A stretch of DNA of 64,000 bases, from contig NZ_UHIP01000001.1 in the NCBI RefSeq assembly GCF_900460245.1, forward strand, positions 372,001 to 436,000, written 5' to 3'. How positions within the stretch are numbered: the first letter of the stretch is position 1; each line of letters starts with the position of its first letter. Source of the stretch: Vibrio fluvialis. GTDB taxonomy: Bacteria; Pseudomonadota; Gammaproteobacteria; Enterobacterales; Vibrionaceae. Shown here one piece after another: positions 40,306 to 49,800 of the stretch. The translations under genes were made by a program, and so were the position numbers. The notes under the pieces were generated by a model. It did not search any database and was not told the DNA's origin. It saw only the letters and a program-made list of their open reading frames with translations.

Positions 40306-41301
40306 TTAGTTTTCGTACAGGTAACAGCGAACAAAGTGGTTGTCAGACAACTGAGTGATGCCCGGAAGCTGCTCACGGCATTTGTCGGAAGCGTGCAAAC
40401 AGCGACCGGCAAACGGACAACCGACGGAATCTGGTGTCCAGAGCGGGATTTCACCTTTATTGCCTTTCAGTTTTTCGTGAATCGACTTCTTCGGATCCGG
40501 CACCGCAGAAACCAGCAACTGAGTGTATGGATGCTGAGGATCGTGAATGATTGCTTCGGTATCGCCCCATTCAACCATGTGACCGACGTACATCACCGCG
40601 AGATCTTCCGCGATATAACGTGCAGTCGCGATGTCGTGCGTGATGTACAGCAACGACATCTGCTTCTCGAATTTCATCTCTTCCATCAGGTTAAGTACGC
40701 CGGCACGGATGGAAACATCCAGCATGGAGGTCGGCTCATCTGCCAGTACCACTTCTGCGCCGACGGCGATGTTGCGAGCCAGATTGACACGCTGACGCTG
40801 ACCACCGGAAAGCTGATGCGGATATTTGGCTGCGGTCTCTTTGGGTGGGATCAGACCAACCTGTTCCAGCAGATCGTAGACGCGTTCTTGAAGCTCCTTT
40901 TTGTTGCCGGGCTTCACCTTTTTATGGATCAGTAACGGGCGAGCAATGTGGTGAAAAATGGTATGGGTCGGGTTGAGAGAACCGAACGGATCCTGCCATA
41001 CCATCTGAACGCCTTCGCGGTAAAGCATGAGATCGCTACGAGACTTGATCGTTTGAATATCGCGGCCTTTGTACTCGATCTCACCCGACGTTGGCGCATA
41101 CATTTTGGCGATCATTTTCGCGGTGGTGGATTTGCCCGAACCGGATTCTCCCACCACGGACAAACCGCGGCTTTTATACATCTTGAATGACACGTCGTTG
41201 ATCGCACGCATCATCGGTTGTTTGAGTGCGTTACTGTTGATCGGAAAATCCTTAACCAGATTTTTGCCTTCCACCAGTAGTTCGCCGAATGGTTTACTCA
41301 T
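40306..41301 (-). CDS. Chitooligosaccharide ABC importer ATPase, DppF-like
   Basis: This 331-aa ATPase of the oligopeptide/oligosaccharide class has Walker A VGESGSGKSTT, signature LSGGQRQR and Walker B VVLADEPTSMLD. The C-terminal Cys cluster (GCPFAGRC...C...C) is typical of OppF/DppF proteins. It pairs with the second ATPase 32 bp upstream and the two permeases to import (GlcNAc)n delivered by the binding protein. Confidence 0.93.
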   Translation of the reverse strand: MSKPFGELLVEGKNLVKDFPINSNALKQPMMRAINDVSFKMYKSRGLSVVGESGSGKSTTAKMIAKMYAPTSGEIEYKGRDIQTIKSRSDLMLYREGVQMVWQDPFGSLNPTHTIFHHIARPLLIHKKVKPGNKKELQERVYDLLEQVGLIPPKETAAKYPHQLSGGQRQRVNLARNIAVGAEVVLADEPTSMLDVSIRAGVLNLMEEMKFEKQMSLLYITHDIATARYIAEDLAVMYVGHMVEWGDTEAIIHDPQHPYTQLLVSAVPDPKKSIHEKLKGNKGEIPLWTPDSVGCPFAGRCLHASDKCREQLPGITQLSDNHFVRCYLYEN

Positions 41302-41333
41302 ATTAAACTCCAGAAATTCTGTCTCTACCGGAC

Positions 41334-42317
41334 TTACAGTTTCACTTGGGCAATTGGCGCACCATACAGGTGGCAGTTGGATAAACGCCCCGGCTCAATC
41401 TGACGCAAGCTGGTCGGGATTTTGGTACACGCTTCGTGTACTCGATCGCACCGCGCCTGAAAGCGACAGCCCTGTGGAATTTCCAGCAAGTTGAGCGGGT
41501 TACCCGGAATCCCCGTCAGGCGAGTTTTCGGTCCGGTTAAAGGTGGAAACGAACTGCCAAGGCCTTTGGTATATGGGTGATAAGGGCTTTGCAGAATTTC
41601 TTTGGACGGCGCCACTTCAATCAGTTCGCCGGAGTACATGATGCCGATGCGATCTGAGAACTCGACCATCAGAGATAAGTCGTGCGTAATGAACAGAATT
41701 GAGAAACCGAATTCCTCTTTCAGGGCGTAGATCTTTTGCAGGATCTCGCGCTGTACCACCACATCCAGCGCTGTGGTTGGCTCATCCATAATGATCATCT
41801 TCGGATTTAGTGCCAGTGCGATGGCGATCACCAGACGCTGGCGCATGCCGCCAGAAAACTGGTGCGGATAGTCGTTCAGGCGGCTAGGGTGAATATCCAC
41901 GATTTCCAGTAGGCCTTCCGCGCGGCGTTTAGCCTGCTGACGATTCATGGTGGTGTGGCGCATGATCACGTCGCAAAATTGCTCTTCCATGGTCAGAACG
42001 GGGTTGAGTGCGTTCATTGCGCTCTGGAACACCATTGACATCTGGCTCCAGCGGAATGACTGCATACGGTCATCGCTGTATTTAAGAATGTCTTCACCAT
42101 TGAAAATTACCTCCCCCCCGGTGATGAACGCGGGCGGCTTATGCAGGCGCATCAACGAAAAGGCGACGGTTGATTTACCACAACCAGATTCGCCTGCCAG
42201 GCCAAACACTTCACCTGGTGCGATATCAAAGCTGACGTTGTTGCAGGCGCGCACGTCGCCGGCGTCGGTAATGTAGTCCACACATAAGTTGCGGATCGAG
42301 ATAAGTGGTGCTGTCAT
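41334..42317 (-). CDS. Chitooligosaccharide ABC importer ATPase, DppD-like
   Basis: This 327-aa ATPase has Walker [12 protein letters not shown], signature FSGGMRQR and Walker [12 protein letters not shown], with a C-terminal cysteine cluster region (GCRFQARC). It starts 2 bp after the permease gene. The substrate assignment comes from the operon: a family-5 binding protein, chitin-degrading enzymes and the divergence from peptide-transport loci. Confidence 0.93.
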   Translation of the reverse strand: MTAPLISIRNLCVDYITDAGDVRACNNVSFDIAPGEVFGLAGESGCGKSTVAFSLMRLHKPPAFITGGEVIFNGEDILKYSDDRMQSFRWSQMSMVFQSAMNALNPVLTMEEQFCDVIMRHTTMNRQQAKRRAEGLLEIVDIHPSRLNDYPHQFSGGMRQRLVIAIALALNPKMIIMDEPTTALDVVVQREILQKIYALKEEFGFSILFITHDLSLMVEFSDRIGIMYSGELIEVAPSKEILQSPYHPYTKGLGSSFPPLTGPKTRLTGIPGNPLNLLEIPQGCRFQARCDRVHEACTKIPTSLRQIEPGRLSNCHLYGAPIAQVKL

Positions 42318-42319
42318 GA

Positions 42320-43345
42320 TTATTTGTCTCCGCTCCAGATGGCTGTTTGTGGTGCAGGCTCTGGTTTACGCGCCTGCTTGTCCCGTGCCGCCAGTTTTTT
42401 CCAGCGCTTCATCCCTTTATGAGAGCGCAGTTGCGGGTTGGCAATTTCATCCACGGCAAAGTTCAGCAGTGCCAGACCGGTGACCAGTAATGTCAGAGAA
42501 ATACATGGTGCCAACAGTTCCCACCAAGCGCCGATAAGCATGGACGATGAGGTCTGTACGTTGTAAAGCATGATGCCCCAACTAATGGTGTTCGGATCGC
42601 CGAGTCCCAGGAAGGAGATCGTTGCCTCCATCATGATGGCGTACATCACTGAGCCGATGAAACTTGCGCCGACAATCGAAATCAGGTTCGGTAGAATCTC
42701 AACGAAAATGATGCGCCAAGAGGATTCACCCAGCACTTCGGCAGCTTTGACAAACTCTTTCTCACGCAGAGCCAGAGTTTGGGCACGAACCACACGCGCC
42801 CCCCAGGCCCAGGATGTGCAGCCGATGATTAGGGCGATGGTTAACGGGCCTGCTTCTCCGATGAAAGCCGCAACCACAAACAACAGAGGGTACTGAGGAA
42901 TGACCAGCATGATGTTCATCGCTGCTGTTAGAAAGTCATCAACCCGCCCACCAAAGTAACCAGCGGATACCCCAAGTACGGTTGCCAGAAAACAGACCGT
43001 AATGCCGGCACCAAAACCAACTGCCAGCGAGACGCGCGCCCCGTAAGCAACTTGTGACCATACATCTCGGCCCATACGGGTGGTGCCTAGCGTGTGGTCG
43101 GCATTTTTCGACAACGCCATCGTGCGGCGATCGGTCGCGAGATTCTCTGCCACCCAACCATCAGGATTGGCTTTGGCTGCTTTCACGACAAAAGCCGGAT
43201 ATTCATGTGGGTTACCCGTACGTTTATCTGGGGCATGTTTAGTAATCAGCGGGGCTGCCAGTGCAATGAACAGGAAGATGCTCAGAATAGTGACACCCAC
43301 CATGGCAACACGGTTGCCGCGCAGTAGTTTCCAAAGAGCTTTCAT
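42320..43345 (-). CDS. Chitooligosaccharide ABC importer permease, DppC-like
   Basis: This 341-aa inner-membrane protein has an N-terminal segment (VAMVGVTILSIFLFIALAAPLI) and about five further segments, with the EAA loop VKAAEVLGESSWRIIFVEILPNL. The C-terminus is basic. It is separated by 2 bp from the genes on both sides, so the transporter core is made as one unit. Confidence 0.93.
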   Translation of the reverse strand: MKALWKLLRGNRVAMVGVTILSIFLFIALAAPLITKHAPDKRTGNPHEYPAFVVKAAKANPDGWVAENLATDRRTMALSKNADHTLGTTRMGRDVWSQVAYGARVSLAVGFGAGITVCFLATVLGVSAGYFGGRVDDFLTAAMNIMLVIPQYPLLFVVAAFIGEAGPLTIALIIGCTSWAWGARVVRAQTLALREKEFVKAAEVLGESSWRIIFVEILPNLISIVGASFIGSVMYAIMMEATISFLGLGDPNTISWGIMLYNVQTSSSMLIGAWWELLAPCISLTLLVTGLALLNFAVDEIANPQLRSHKGMKRWKKLAARDKQARKPEPAPQTAIWSGDK

Positions 43346-43347
43346 GA

Positions 43348-44334
43348 TTATTTACCTCCCTTGCGCAGGCGAGGGTCGAGCACGACGTACAACATGTCCG
43401 CCAGTAGGTTAAAGAACAGCATAAACAGCGTCATGATCAGAAGTTGCCCTTGCAGAACTTGGTAGTCACGAGCGGTGATTGCGTTGAATAGTACGGTGCC
43501 CAGCCCCGGGTAGTTAAAGATGATTTCAATAATGAGCTGGCCGCCGATAGCCATCCCCAGAGACATAGACAGAGCGGTGACACTTGGCAGCAGGGCATTG
43601 CGAGCAGCGTAGTTAAAGACCACTCGGTTTTCGCTCAGTCCTTTGCCTTTCGCCATCGTGATGTAATCTTCTGCCAGCAGGTTGATCATGTTGTTTCGCA
43701 TATTGACCAGAAAACCGCCGATTTGGACGATGGATGCACAGATCAAGGGCAGCACAGCGTGGTAGCCGACATCTTTGATGAATGCCCAACTGGTCCAGTC
43801 AGGGGTTGTCCCTGCAGTGTAGGCGTAGCCGGTTGGGAACCAACCAAGGCCTATCGCAAAGGTAAACATAGCCAGCATAGCAATGACCACTTGGGGCACC
43901 GCTTGGATGACCAGCATGCCTGGGGTGATGAAGGTGTCGTAGTTGCTCCCCCGTTTCCAGGCGGCGAAAATGCCCAGAATTGAGCCAATCGAAAACGAGA
44001 TCACCACGGCCGTACCCGCTAAGAACAACGACCAACCAAACGCCCCGCCTAGCAGTTCATTCACACTCAGTGGATAAAATTTGATAGAAGTCCCCAGCTC
44101 CCAGCTGAAGATACTTTTCATATAAGTCGCGTATTGCACATACCAAGGACCATCAACGAAACCGAGCAATTTTTGCATCGCTTCGATACGTTCTGGTGTT
44201 ACTTGCGTTGTGGCGTTAGCAAACATCATGGTAACCGGGTCACCAGGCATTGCCCGCGGAATAACAAAGTTGAGCGTTGCGGCGACCAGCAACGCGGCAA
44301 AGTAGAACGACAAACGTCTTAAAAAATAACCCAT
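43348..44334 (-). CDS. Chitooligosaccharide ABC importer permease, DppB-like
   Basis: This 328-aa inner-membrane protein has six membrane segments, the first at residues 8-26, and the binding-protein-dependent transport signature near ENRVVFNYAARNALLPSVTAL. It is the first gene after the binding protein, from which it is separated by 165 bp holding two hairpins. It forms the translocation channel with the DppC-like subunit. Confidence 0.93.
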   Translation of the reverse strand: MGYFLRRLSFYFAALLVAATLNFVIPRAMPGDPVTMMFANATTQVTPERIEAMQKLLGFVDGPWYVQYATYMKSIFSWELGTSIKFYPLSVNELLGGAFGWSLFLAGTAVVISFSIGSILGIFAAWKRGSNYDTFITPGMLVIQAVPQVVIAMLAMFTFAIGLGWFPTGYAYTAGTTPDWTSWAFIKDVGYHAVLPLICASIVQIGGFLVNMRNNMINLLAEDYITMAKGKGLSENRVVFNYAARNALLPSVTALSMSLGMAIGGQLIIEIIFNYPGLGTVLFNAITARDYQVLQGQLLIMTLFMLFFNLLADMLYVVLDPRLRKGGK

Positions 44335-44409
44335 AACTCACACACCTTACTCACCCAGTCTGTTCCTGAACTCCGGTTCAGGTCGCTCCTTGCGAAAATT
44401 GAGAGCGAG

Positions 44410-44457
44410 AAATCCCCTGACGACGAGCGCCATATTGACTACTAAGCAAGGGGATTT
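44410..44457 (-). terminator. Long-loop hairpin between the binding-protein gene and the permeases
   Basis: AAATCCCCT at 44410-44418 pairs perfectly with AGGGGATTT at 44449-44457 around a 30-nt loop. It lies in the space between the binding-protein stop and the first permease, and may attenuate or process the transcript. Confidence 0.45.
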
Positions 44458-44463
44458 TAATCA

Positions 44464-44486
44464 GCGGCGCACAATGGGTGCGCCGC
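44464..44486 (-). terminator. GC-rich hairpin after the binding-protein gene
   Basis: A perfect 9-bp stem GCGGCGCAC / GTGCGCCGC with a 5-nt loop begins 13 bp after the binding-protein stop. It is very stable but has only a weak U-stretch after it. Its placement fits partial termination or 3'-end protection, which lets the abundant binding protein be made in excess over the permeases. Confidence 0.6.
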
Positions 44487-44499
44487 AAAGATAGAACGT

Positions 44500-46170
44500 T
44501 TACTTAACTGGTTTCAGATCCAGTACGTGTAGCAGACGCTCAGGGATACCAGCCCAAACACTTGGACGGCCTTTAGGATTTTCTTCGTTCCACCAACCAG
44601 TGAAGCGAGTCGTGTTGTACTGATACATCCAAGCGCCAGACATCACAGGAACCGTAACTTGGTTTTCAGCAATGATCTTCTGAATACCGTGTGCGATTTC
44701 CATCTGCTCGTTCTTGTCTGCTGTTTTGTAGAAGCTGTCCAGCAGGCCATCCAGTTTGTTGTTTTTGAAGAAGTGCATTGCGAAGCGAGGCATACCGTCG
44801 CCTTTCTGTAGTGCTGAGTTGTACGCACTGTTCCAGTAAGTGTATGGGTCTGCACCGTGGAAGTAGTTGGTGTACGCTACGTCGTAGGTCCCTTCCAGCA
44901 TCGCTTGGTTGTAGACTGCAAATTCTGGCGTACGCGCTTTCGCTTTGATGCCCACTTCTTGTAGCTGTTCTACTGCCAGTTGTACGGTGTTGTTGAAATC
45001 AGTCCAACCGTTTGGCGATTGAATCAGTAGTTCAAACGACTTGCCTGATGGTGTTTCAACGAAAGCGTCACCGTTAATGTCTTTGAAGCCTGCTTTAGCC
45101 AGCAGTGCTTTAGATCCATCGACGTCGTAGGTGTTGAAGCCTTTGTACTTGTTGTGAACCGTTTCATCAGACCAAGACTTGAACGCGTAACCCAAACCAG
45201 ATGCAAAGTCGTTCACGGTACCGCCGCCATAGAAGGCGATATCGATGATAGTCTGGCGGTCAAGTGCCATTGAGAACGCACGGCGGAAATCTACGTTATC
45301 CAGTGCTTCTTTCTTCGCTGGATCTGGGTTTTTGAAGTTAACTACGAATGCCTGTGTGCCCGCCGCTGGGTACCAGTAGTGGTGATTCGGGTTCGCTGCT
45401 GCGTAAGTGCGGTCGATATCCGGAACGAATGATGATGTCCAGTCGAGCTCAGAGTTGACAATTTTACCCAGTAGTTGGTCGTTGTTGGCGATTTGAGGAA
45501 CACGCAGACAGTCGACTTCCAGGTTTGCAGCATCCCAGTAATTCGGGTTGCGGCACTGAATGTAAAGTTGTGGAGTAAAGGTGTCGATTTCTGTAAATGG
45601 CCCCGTACCTACTGGGTTTTCGTTAGTGAATGTGGTTGGATCTTTCACTTCTTTCCAAACATGTTCAGCAACGATTGGCACCTGAGAAATTTCATAAGGG
45701 ACGTTAGAGTTGGCTTCTGTCAGGCGGAAACGAACTTTGTAGTCATCGATTTTCTCAACACTGGTTACCCATTTGTTGATACCACGTTGATCAAGCTCTG
45801 GTTTGTTCTTCAGGAGATTGAACGAGTAAAGCACATCGTTTGCAGTAAATGCCTGACCATCAGACCATTTCACGCCTTTACGAATGTCGAATGTCACACT
45901 CATCAGATCGTCAGACATTTTGTAGCTTTCTGCCAGACGCATTACCGGAGTGTTGCCATGCATTTCGTTAAAAACAACCAGCGGCTCGTAGATGAAGTCA
46001 GTGGTGGTACGTAGGTTTGTGGCTAAGTACGGGTTAAAGTTACGCACCATTGTAGGGTAGAAATCTGGCACGATGGTTAGCTCACTACGGGCAAATGCCG
46101 GAGCTGAAACGCTGGTTGCTGCAGCAATAACTGCGGCTGCAAGTGCGGTTTTCTTAATATTGGCAAGCAT
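44500..46170 (-). CDS. cbp: Periplasmic chitooligosaccharide-binding protein
   Basis: This 556-aa family-5 extracellular solute-binding protein has a signal peptide (MLANIKKTALAAAVIAAATSVSAPAFA, cleaved before RSEL). In V. cholerae the homologue binds (GlcNAc)n in the periplasm; the unliganded form holds the ChiS sensor inactive, and the liganded form releases it and feeds the ABC importer. The gene order here (chiS, then cbp, permeases, ATPases, enzymes) is that of V. cholerae. An AAGGA ribosome site precedes the ATG. A long, structured leader lies upstream. Confidence 0.93.
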   Translation of the reverse strand: MLANIKKTALAAAVIAAATSVSAPAFARSELTIVPDFYPTMVRNFNPYLATNLRTTTDFIYEPLVVFNEMHGNTPVMRLAESYKMSDDLMSVTFDIRKGVKWSDGQAFTANDVLYSFNLLKNKPELDQRGINKWVTSVEKIDDYKVRFRLTEANSNVPYEISQVPIVAEHVWKEVKDPTTFTNENPVGTGPFTEIDTFTPQLYIQCRNPNYWDAANLEVDCLRVPQIANNDQLLGKIVNSELDWTSSFVPDIDRTYAAANPNHHYWYPAAGTQAFVVNFKNPDPAKKEALDNVDFRRAFSMALDRQTIIDIAFYGGGTVNDFASGLGYAFKSWSDETVHNKYKGFNTYDVDGSKALLAKAGFKDINGDAFVETPSGKSFELLIQSPNGWTDFNNTVQLAVEQLQEVGIKAKARTPEFAVYNQAMLEGTYDVAYTNYFHGADPYTYWNSAYNSALQKGDGMPRFAMHFFKNNKLDGLLDSFYKTADKNEQMEIAHGIQKIIAENQVTVPVMSGAWMYQYNTTRFTGWWNEENPKGRPSVWAGIPERLLHVLDLKPVK

Positions 46171-46235
46171 AGCTGTTCCTTACTATTTGCTTTTATTTCA
46201 CAAATGGAGTCGAGTGCTATCGTTTGATCAACACT

Positions 46236-46331
46236 CACAAGGACCTACCTCATTGGGTGTTACCAGGTCGGAGGTACCCGATAACATGAGTGGCCTGTAG
46301 GCCTTTGACAGAGGTAAGGAAACACCTTGTG
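46236..46331 (-). ncRNA. Structured 5' leader of the cbp operon (candidate cis-regulatory RNA)
   Basis: On the minus strand, CACAAGG (46331-46325) pairs with CCTTGTG (46242-46236), and TACCTC (46316-46311) pairs with GAGGTA (46251-46246). These enclose a GGCC-TACA-GGCC hairpin. A second identical TACCTC at 46276-46271 competes for the same GAGGTA, and GGTGTT / AACACC offers another exclusive pairing. The region is about 65 nt before the ATG. It fits no riboswitch class that I recognise. Structure is inferred by hand pairing only. Confidence 0.5.
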
Positions 46332-46337
46332 GAGGAA

Positions 46338-46372
46338 TTTATCAATTTCATTTCCCGTTAAAAACGTCAAAA
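46338..46372 (-). promoter_or_regulatory. Probable cbp operon promoter
   Basis: On the minus strand a TGATAA/GATAAA -10-like sequence at 46344-46338 would place the start of transcription at about 46331, exactly at the first base of the structured leader. A TTGACG lies at 46370-46365, about 20 bp upstream: too far for a strong unaided promoter, but suited to an activator-dependent one. The TTGACG is part of the downstream direct repeat. Confidence 0.4.
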
Positions 46373-46402
46373 CATCCAAGCTTGCCGTCACAAACGTCAA
46401 AA
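46355..46402. repeat. Two 18-bp direct repeats upstream of the cbp promoter
   Basis: CCGTTAAAAACGTCAAAA (46355-46372) and CCGTCACAAACGTCAAAA (46385-46402) agree at 16 of 18 positions and are offset by exactly 30 bp, about three helical turns. They sit where an activator of the chb operon would bind. ChiS is known to bind DNA directly at the V. cholerae chb promoter; that these repeats are its sites is inference. Confidence 0.6.
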
Positions 46403-46823
46403 TTGACTAAAAAACTTTCTGCGTGACTGAAAAGTAAGCAGTGGCGTCGGTCACATAAATTTTTCGATTACCTAATGTGTGTGAGTGTTTACTATCGTTA
46501 TGATTTTCTTTGTGTATGGCTTTGTTTGGTTTTTTTAGTTAGTGAGATCTTGCTCACTGTGAGGTTTTTGATGTAATTTTTCCTCAGAAATTAAATCTGG
46601 CGAATTGTTGTGATTCGTTTCGCAAAGTTGTGTTATCCGCTTCAGGAAAGGGAATAGAACGACCCATTTGGTGGCTTGATTGACGTGTTTTGTGTTCAGT
46701 TTACGTTATTGGATAAGGTTTATTTCGACGTAAAAATGAAGCGCGTCCGCCGTTAGTAATGGAGAGGAAATATTTCAGTAGACCGTAACCGTCATGAGAG
46801 ATCTGTCGTCAGATTTTAGGTAG

Positions 46824-46851
46824 TAAAAAGCCCACCAGAAGGCGGGCTTTT
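46824..46851 (-). terminator. Terminator of chiS
   Basis: AAAAGCCC-A-CC / GG-C-GGGCTTTT forms a stem with one A/C mismatch and an AGAA loop, and gives a U-run on the minus strand 7 bp past the chiS stop. Confidence 0.85.
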
Positions 46852-46857
46852 GGTCTC

Positions 46858-49800
46858 TTATTCAGAGGTGAGCAGCTTTTGCAGTTTGTCGCGTTGTACT
46901 TCAATGTAGGTACGTTCAGGCCCCTGCTCCTGGCAGTGGTCGAGAATGTAATCCAGCGAATTGAGTACCGTGCGCCACCGCGGTGTTTTAGGCAGTGTTT
47001 CGATACGCAGATACTTGTCGAGTGTGCGGGTCTGCAGCGTGCTTCGGTCCAGATAGACGCGCCATAACCCACTTTGTTCTGCGAACGTGAATTTGCTTTG
47101 CCCGGAGACTTTCTCCCAATAGTTGAGGGCTGATGTCATCGCATCCACCAAGACGGCGCGCATCAAGTCCTGCTTAGATTGGCTGTCACCTGAGGCTTTG
47201 TCTGCCAGACGGGTAAATTCTCCCCCCAGTTCTTTGAGTTGCTGCAGCTTATCCTTGTCGCCTTCAAAGGCATAGCTCGACAGGGCTTCAACGGCGGTTT
47301 CAAGGTTATGAATACGCGCAGCGTTAATGCTGCCACCCACATTAAAGATATACATTGCCTGTAATCCGGCGCCTTCTGGCAGACGGAGGACATCAGCATT
47401 GACGTGTTGCCGAATATCATCAACAAAAATATCGACGTTGCCGCAATAATGTTCCTGTTCGACCAGCAGATACTTCGGAGCGATCAACTCATCTGCGTTA
47501 GAACGCTTGATTTGCTCCTGACTGCGTTTAAACAGGCGCGAAGCAGCTTCATTGGCAAAGCGGATTTTGTGATCTTCACGAATACAAACAATGGCTTCCG
47601 GTGCCGATTCCAGCTGTTCCAACAAACGTCCTTGTGTTTCCAGCAAACTGGCCTCAACCATCGCGCGGTGCTTCAATTCTTTCTGCAACTCGGCGTTTTC
47701 AATCCGACGTTGTTCTGCTTTGCTTGCTGTCAGGTGCGCGATAATACGTGCAGCCAGTTCCTGTTTGTTGAAAGGTTTGGACAGGTAGTCGTTGGCACCC
47801 GCTTCAAAGCCTCGTACGCGATCGTCGGTTTGATTCAGAGCGGTCAGCATAATTACTGGTAATTGAGCGTGATCATACGTTTTACGCAGCTCTTCACAAA
47901 CCTGATAACCGCTCATACCGGGCATCATGATGTCGAGTAATAGCAGCTCTGGTTTCTCTTCAGCCACAGCTTTCAACACTTCATTGCCATCCTGTGCGGT
48001 GCGTACACGATAGCCTTCTAAACGCAGGAAGCTGTCCAGAACACGTAAGTTAACCGGCTCATCATCCGCGACTAACAGCAGTGGGCCGTTCGGATTTTCC
48101 GGAATGCTATGATTCTCAGGCAGATCCAGTTCCGTAAATTCAGGAGCCTGGAAATGGGGTAGCTGCGTCAGTTGTGCGGCAGCAATCTCTTGTTCTGACG
48201 CGATTGGCAGGGTGAAACTAAAGGTAGTGCCAACCATAGGTTGGCTGCTGACATACAGCGAGCCATGCATCAACTCAATTAACTGACGGCTGATGGAGAG
48301 TCCCAGTCCTGCCCCCTGACGATAGCGGCTAGTGTCATGTCCGGCTTGAATCAGAGGTTCAAAAATGTGTTCCAGCTGTTCGGCCGGAATACCTTGCCCG
48401 GTATCCACGACCTGAACGCGAATATGGTTATCCACTTGATTGGCTGAGATGACAATCTTACCTTCCGAGGTGTATTTGATGGCGTTGCCGATCAGGTTAT
48501 ACAACACCTGTTCCAAACGCTGGGCATCGGCAGATACCCACACCGGATTTTCGGCGACTTGGTTAATAATGCGGATTGGCTTTTTGCCCAACAGATGATT
48601 AGACAGTTCCAGCACCAAACGCGTGGCATTGGACAGATTAACCGCAGTCCTGTTGATGTCGAGATTGCCGTAGCGCATTTTGTGGTAGTCGAGCAAGTCA
48701 TCCACCAAAGTGGCCAGTCGTTGACCGCTACTGATGATAATGTCGAGCTGATACTTGTGTGCCGCATTAATTGGACCATTGGCGCCGGAAATCAGCGCCT
48801 CGGCAATACCGATCATGCCATGTAAAGGCGTTCTGAGTTCATGCGAAGTTGTGGCGAGAAACTCATCTTTCAGTTTGTTGGCCAACTGCAATTCATCGTT
48901 CTGTTTACGAATGATCTGAATATTGCTTTCCAACTCTTTATTCTGCGCCTTAATCAGTTGCATCTTCTCGCGAATAGAGCGTTGCATACGTTCAAAACTC
49001 ACCGCCAACCGACCAATTTCATCACGCCGATCGGTGTTGATCATGGTTTCATCCAAGTCGCCAGCGGAGACACGCTCCGCTGCCCAGGTCAGTTTAAGGA
49101 GCGGAGATGTAATGAAGTTAGACAGATAATGTGAGGCGATCACCACCAAAATAATTGCGGTCAGCATGGCAAAGATGAACAGCTTCTCCAACTGACGGAC
49201 GCGCGCAAAGGCCTCTTTTTCTGGTAGTTCAACCACCAGTGCCCAATGCAAATCTTTGAGGTTGATAGGGGCGTAAGCGGCGATGGTTTTTTCCCCGGCC
49301 TGATTAGTATAAGTGCCAACAGAACGACTGCCGTTCAGCGCCCAATCAATCACTTGAGTACTCTTATCGATCTCTGGTTGCTCGTAAGCGAGGGTACGCG
49401 AGCGATGATCCTGGCCGACCAACAGAGTGCGCATTGAAGAGGTGCTGTTGGTATCTGCAATCAGCTTGGTAATGCCATTATTGGGCAGGCGGAACATCGC
49501 ATAACTGTGCAAGTAGCCTTGCTGAATGATTGGTGCGCCCATCCACGCATATTGACGGCCATTTTCATCAACAAAATCAGACAGTACGACAGGGGTGTAA
49601 TCTTCATTGGTTTTACGGTGTTCGCTGACCTGCTGTTCTAGTTGGCGGAAGGTTTGACCCAGATTACTGTCTTTAAATTTTCCCGTCAGCAGATTGGTGC
49701 CGTAGTTGGCATTTTTAAAAATGGAATACACCACGTTTCCGTTGATATCGACCAACAGAATATCGTCAAAATCGGAACGCTTAAGCAGTTCCATATACGC

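Larger units (their letters stand above)
46171..46857. other. chiS-cbp intergenic region
   Basis: This 687-bp non-coding region holds, from the cbp side, the structured leader, a promoter-like segment and the two direct repeats. A half-good CRP-like site (TGTGACCGACGCCACT on the minus strand, near 46439-46458), an SlmA-like GTGAGTGTTTAC (46481-46492) and an inverted repeat AGTGAG-N6-CTCACT (46541-46558) follow. The rest, 46560-46820, is AT-rich with no ORF I can support. The chiS terminator ends it. Confidence 0.5.

Noticed and set aside
40306..46170. Dipeptide (dpp/opp) transporter
   Set aside because: The ATPases and permeases resemble Dpp proteins, but the operon with chitinolytic enzymes and chiS, and the order known from V. 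cholerae, points to chitooligosaccharides.
46236..46331. cbp leader as a c-di-GMP-I (GEMM) riboswitch
   Set aside because: A CAAAGGCCTACAGGCC stretch recalls one GEMM arm, but the other conserved blocks of GEMM (the CACGCACAGGGCAAACC-like start and the GGTAGCGGGGTTACC-like end) are not present.
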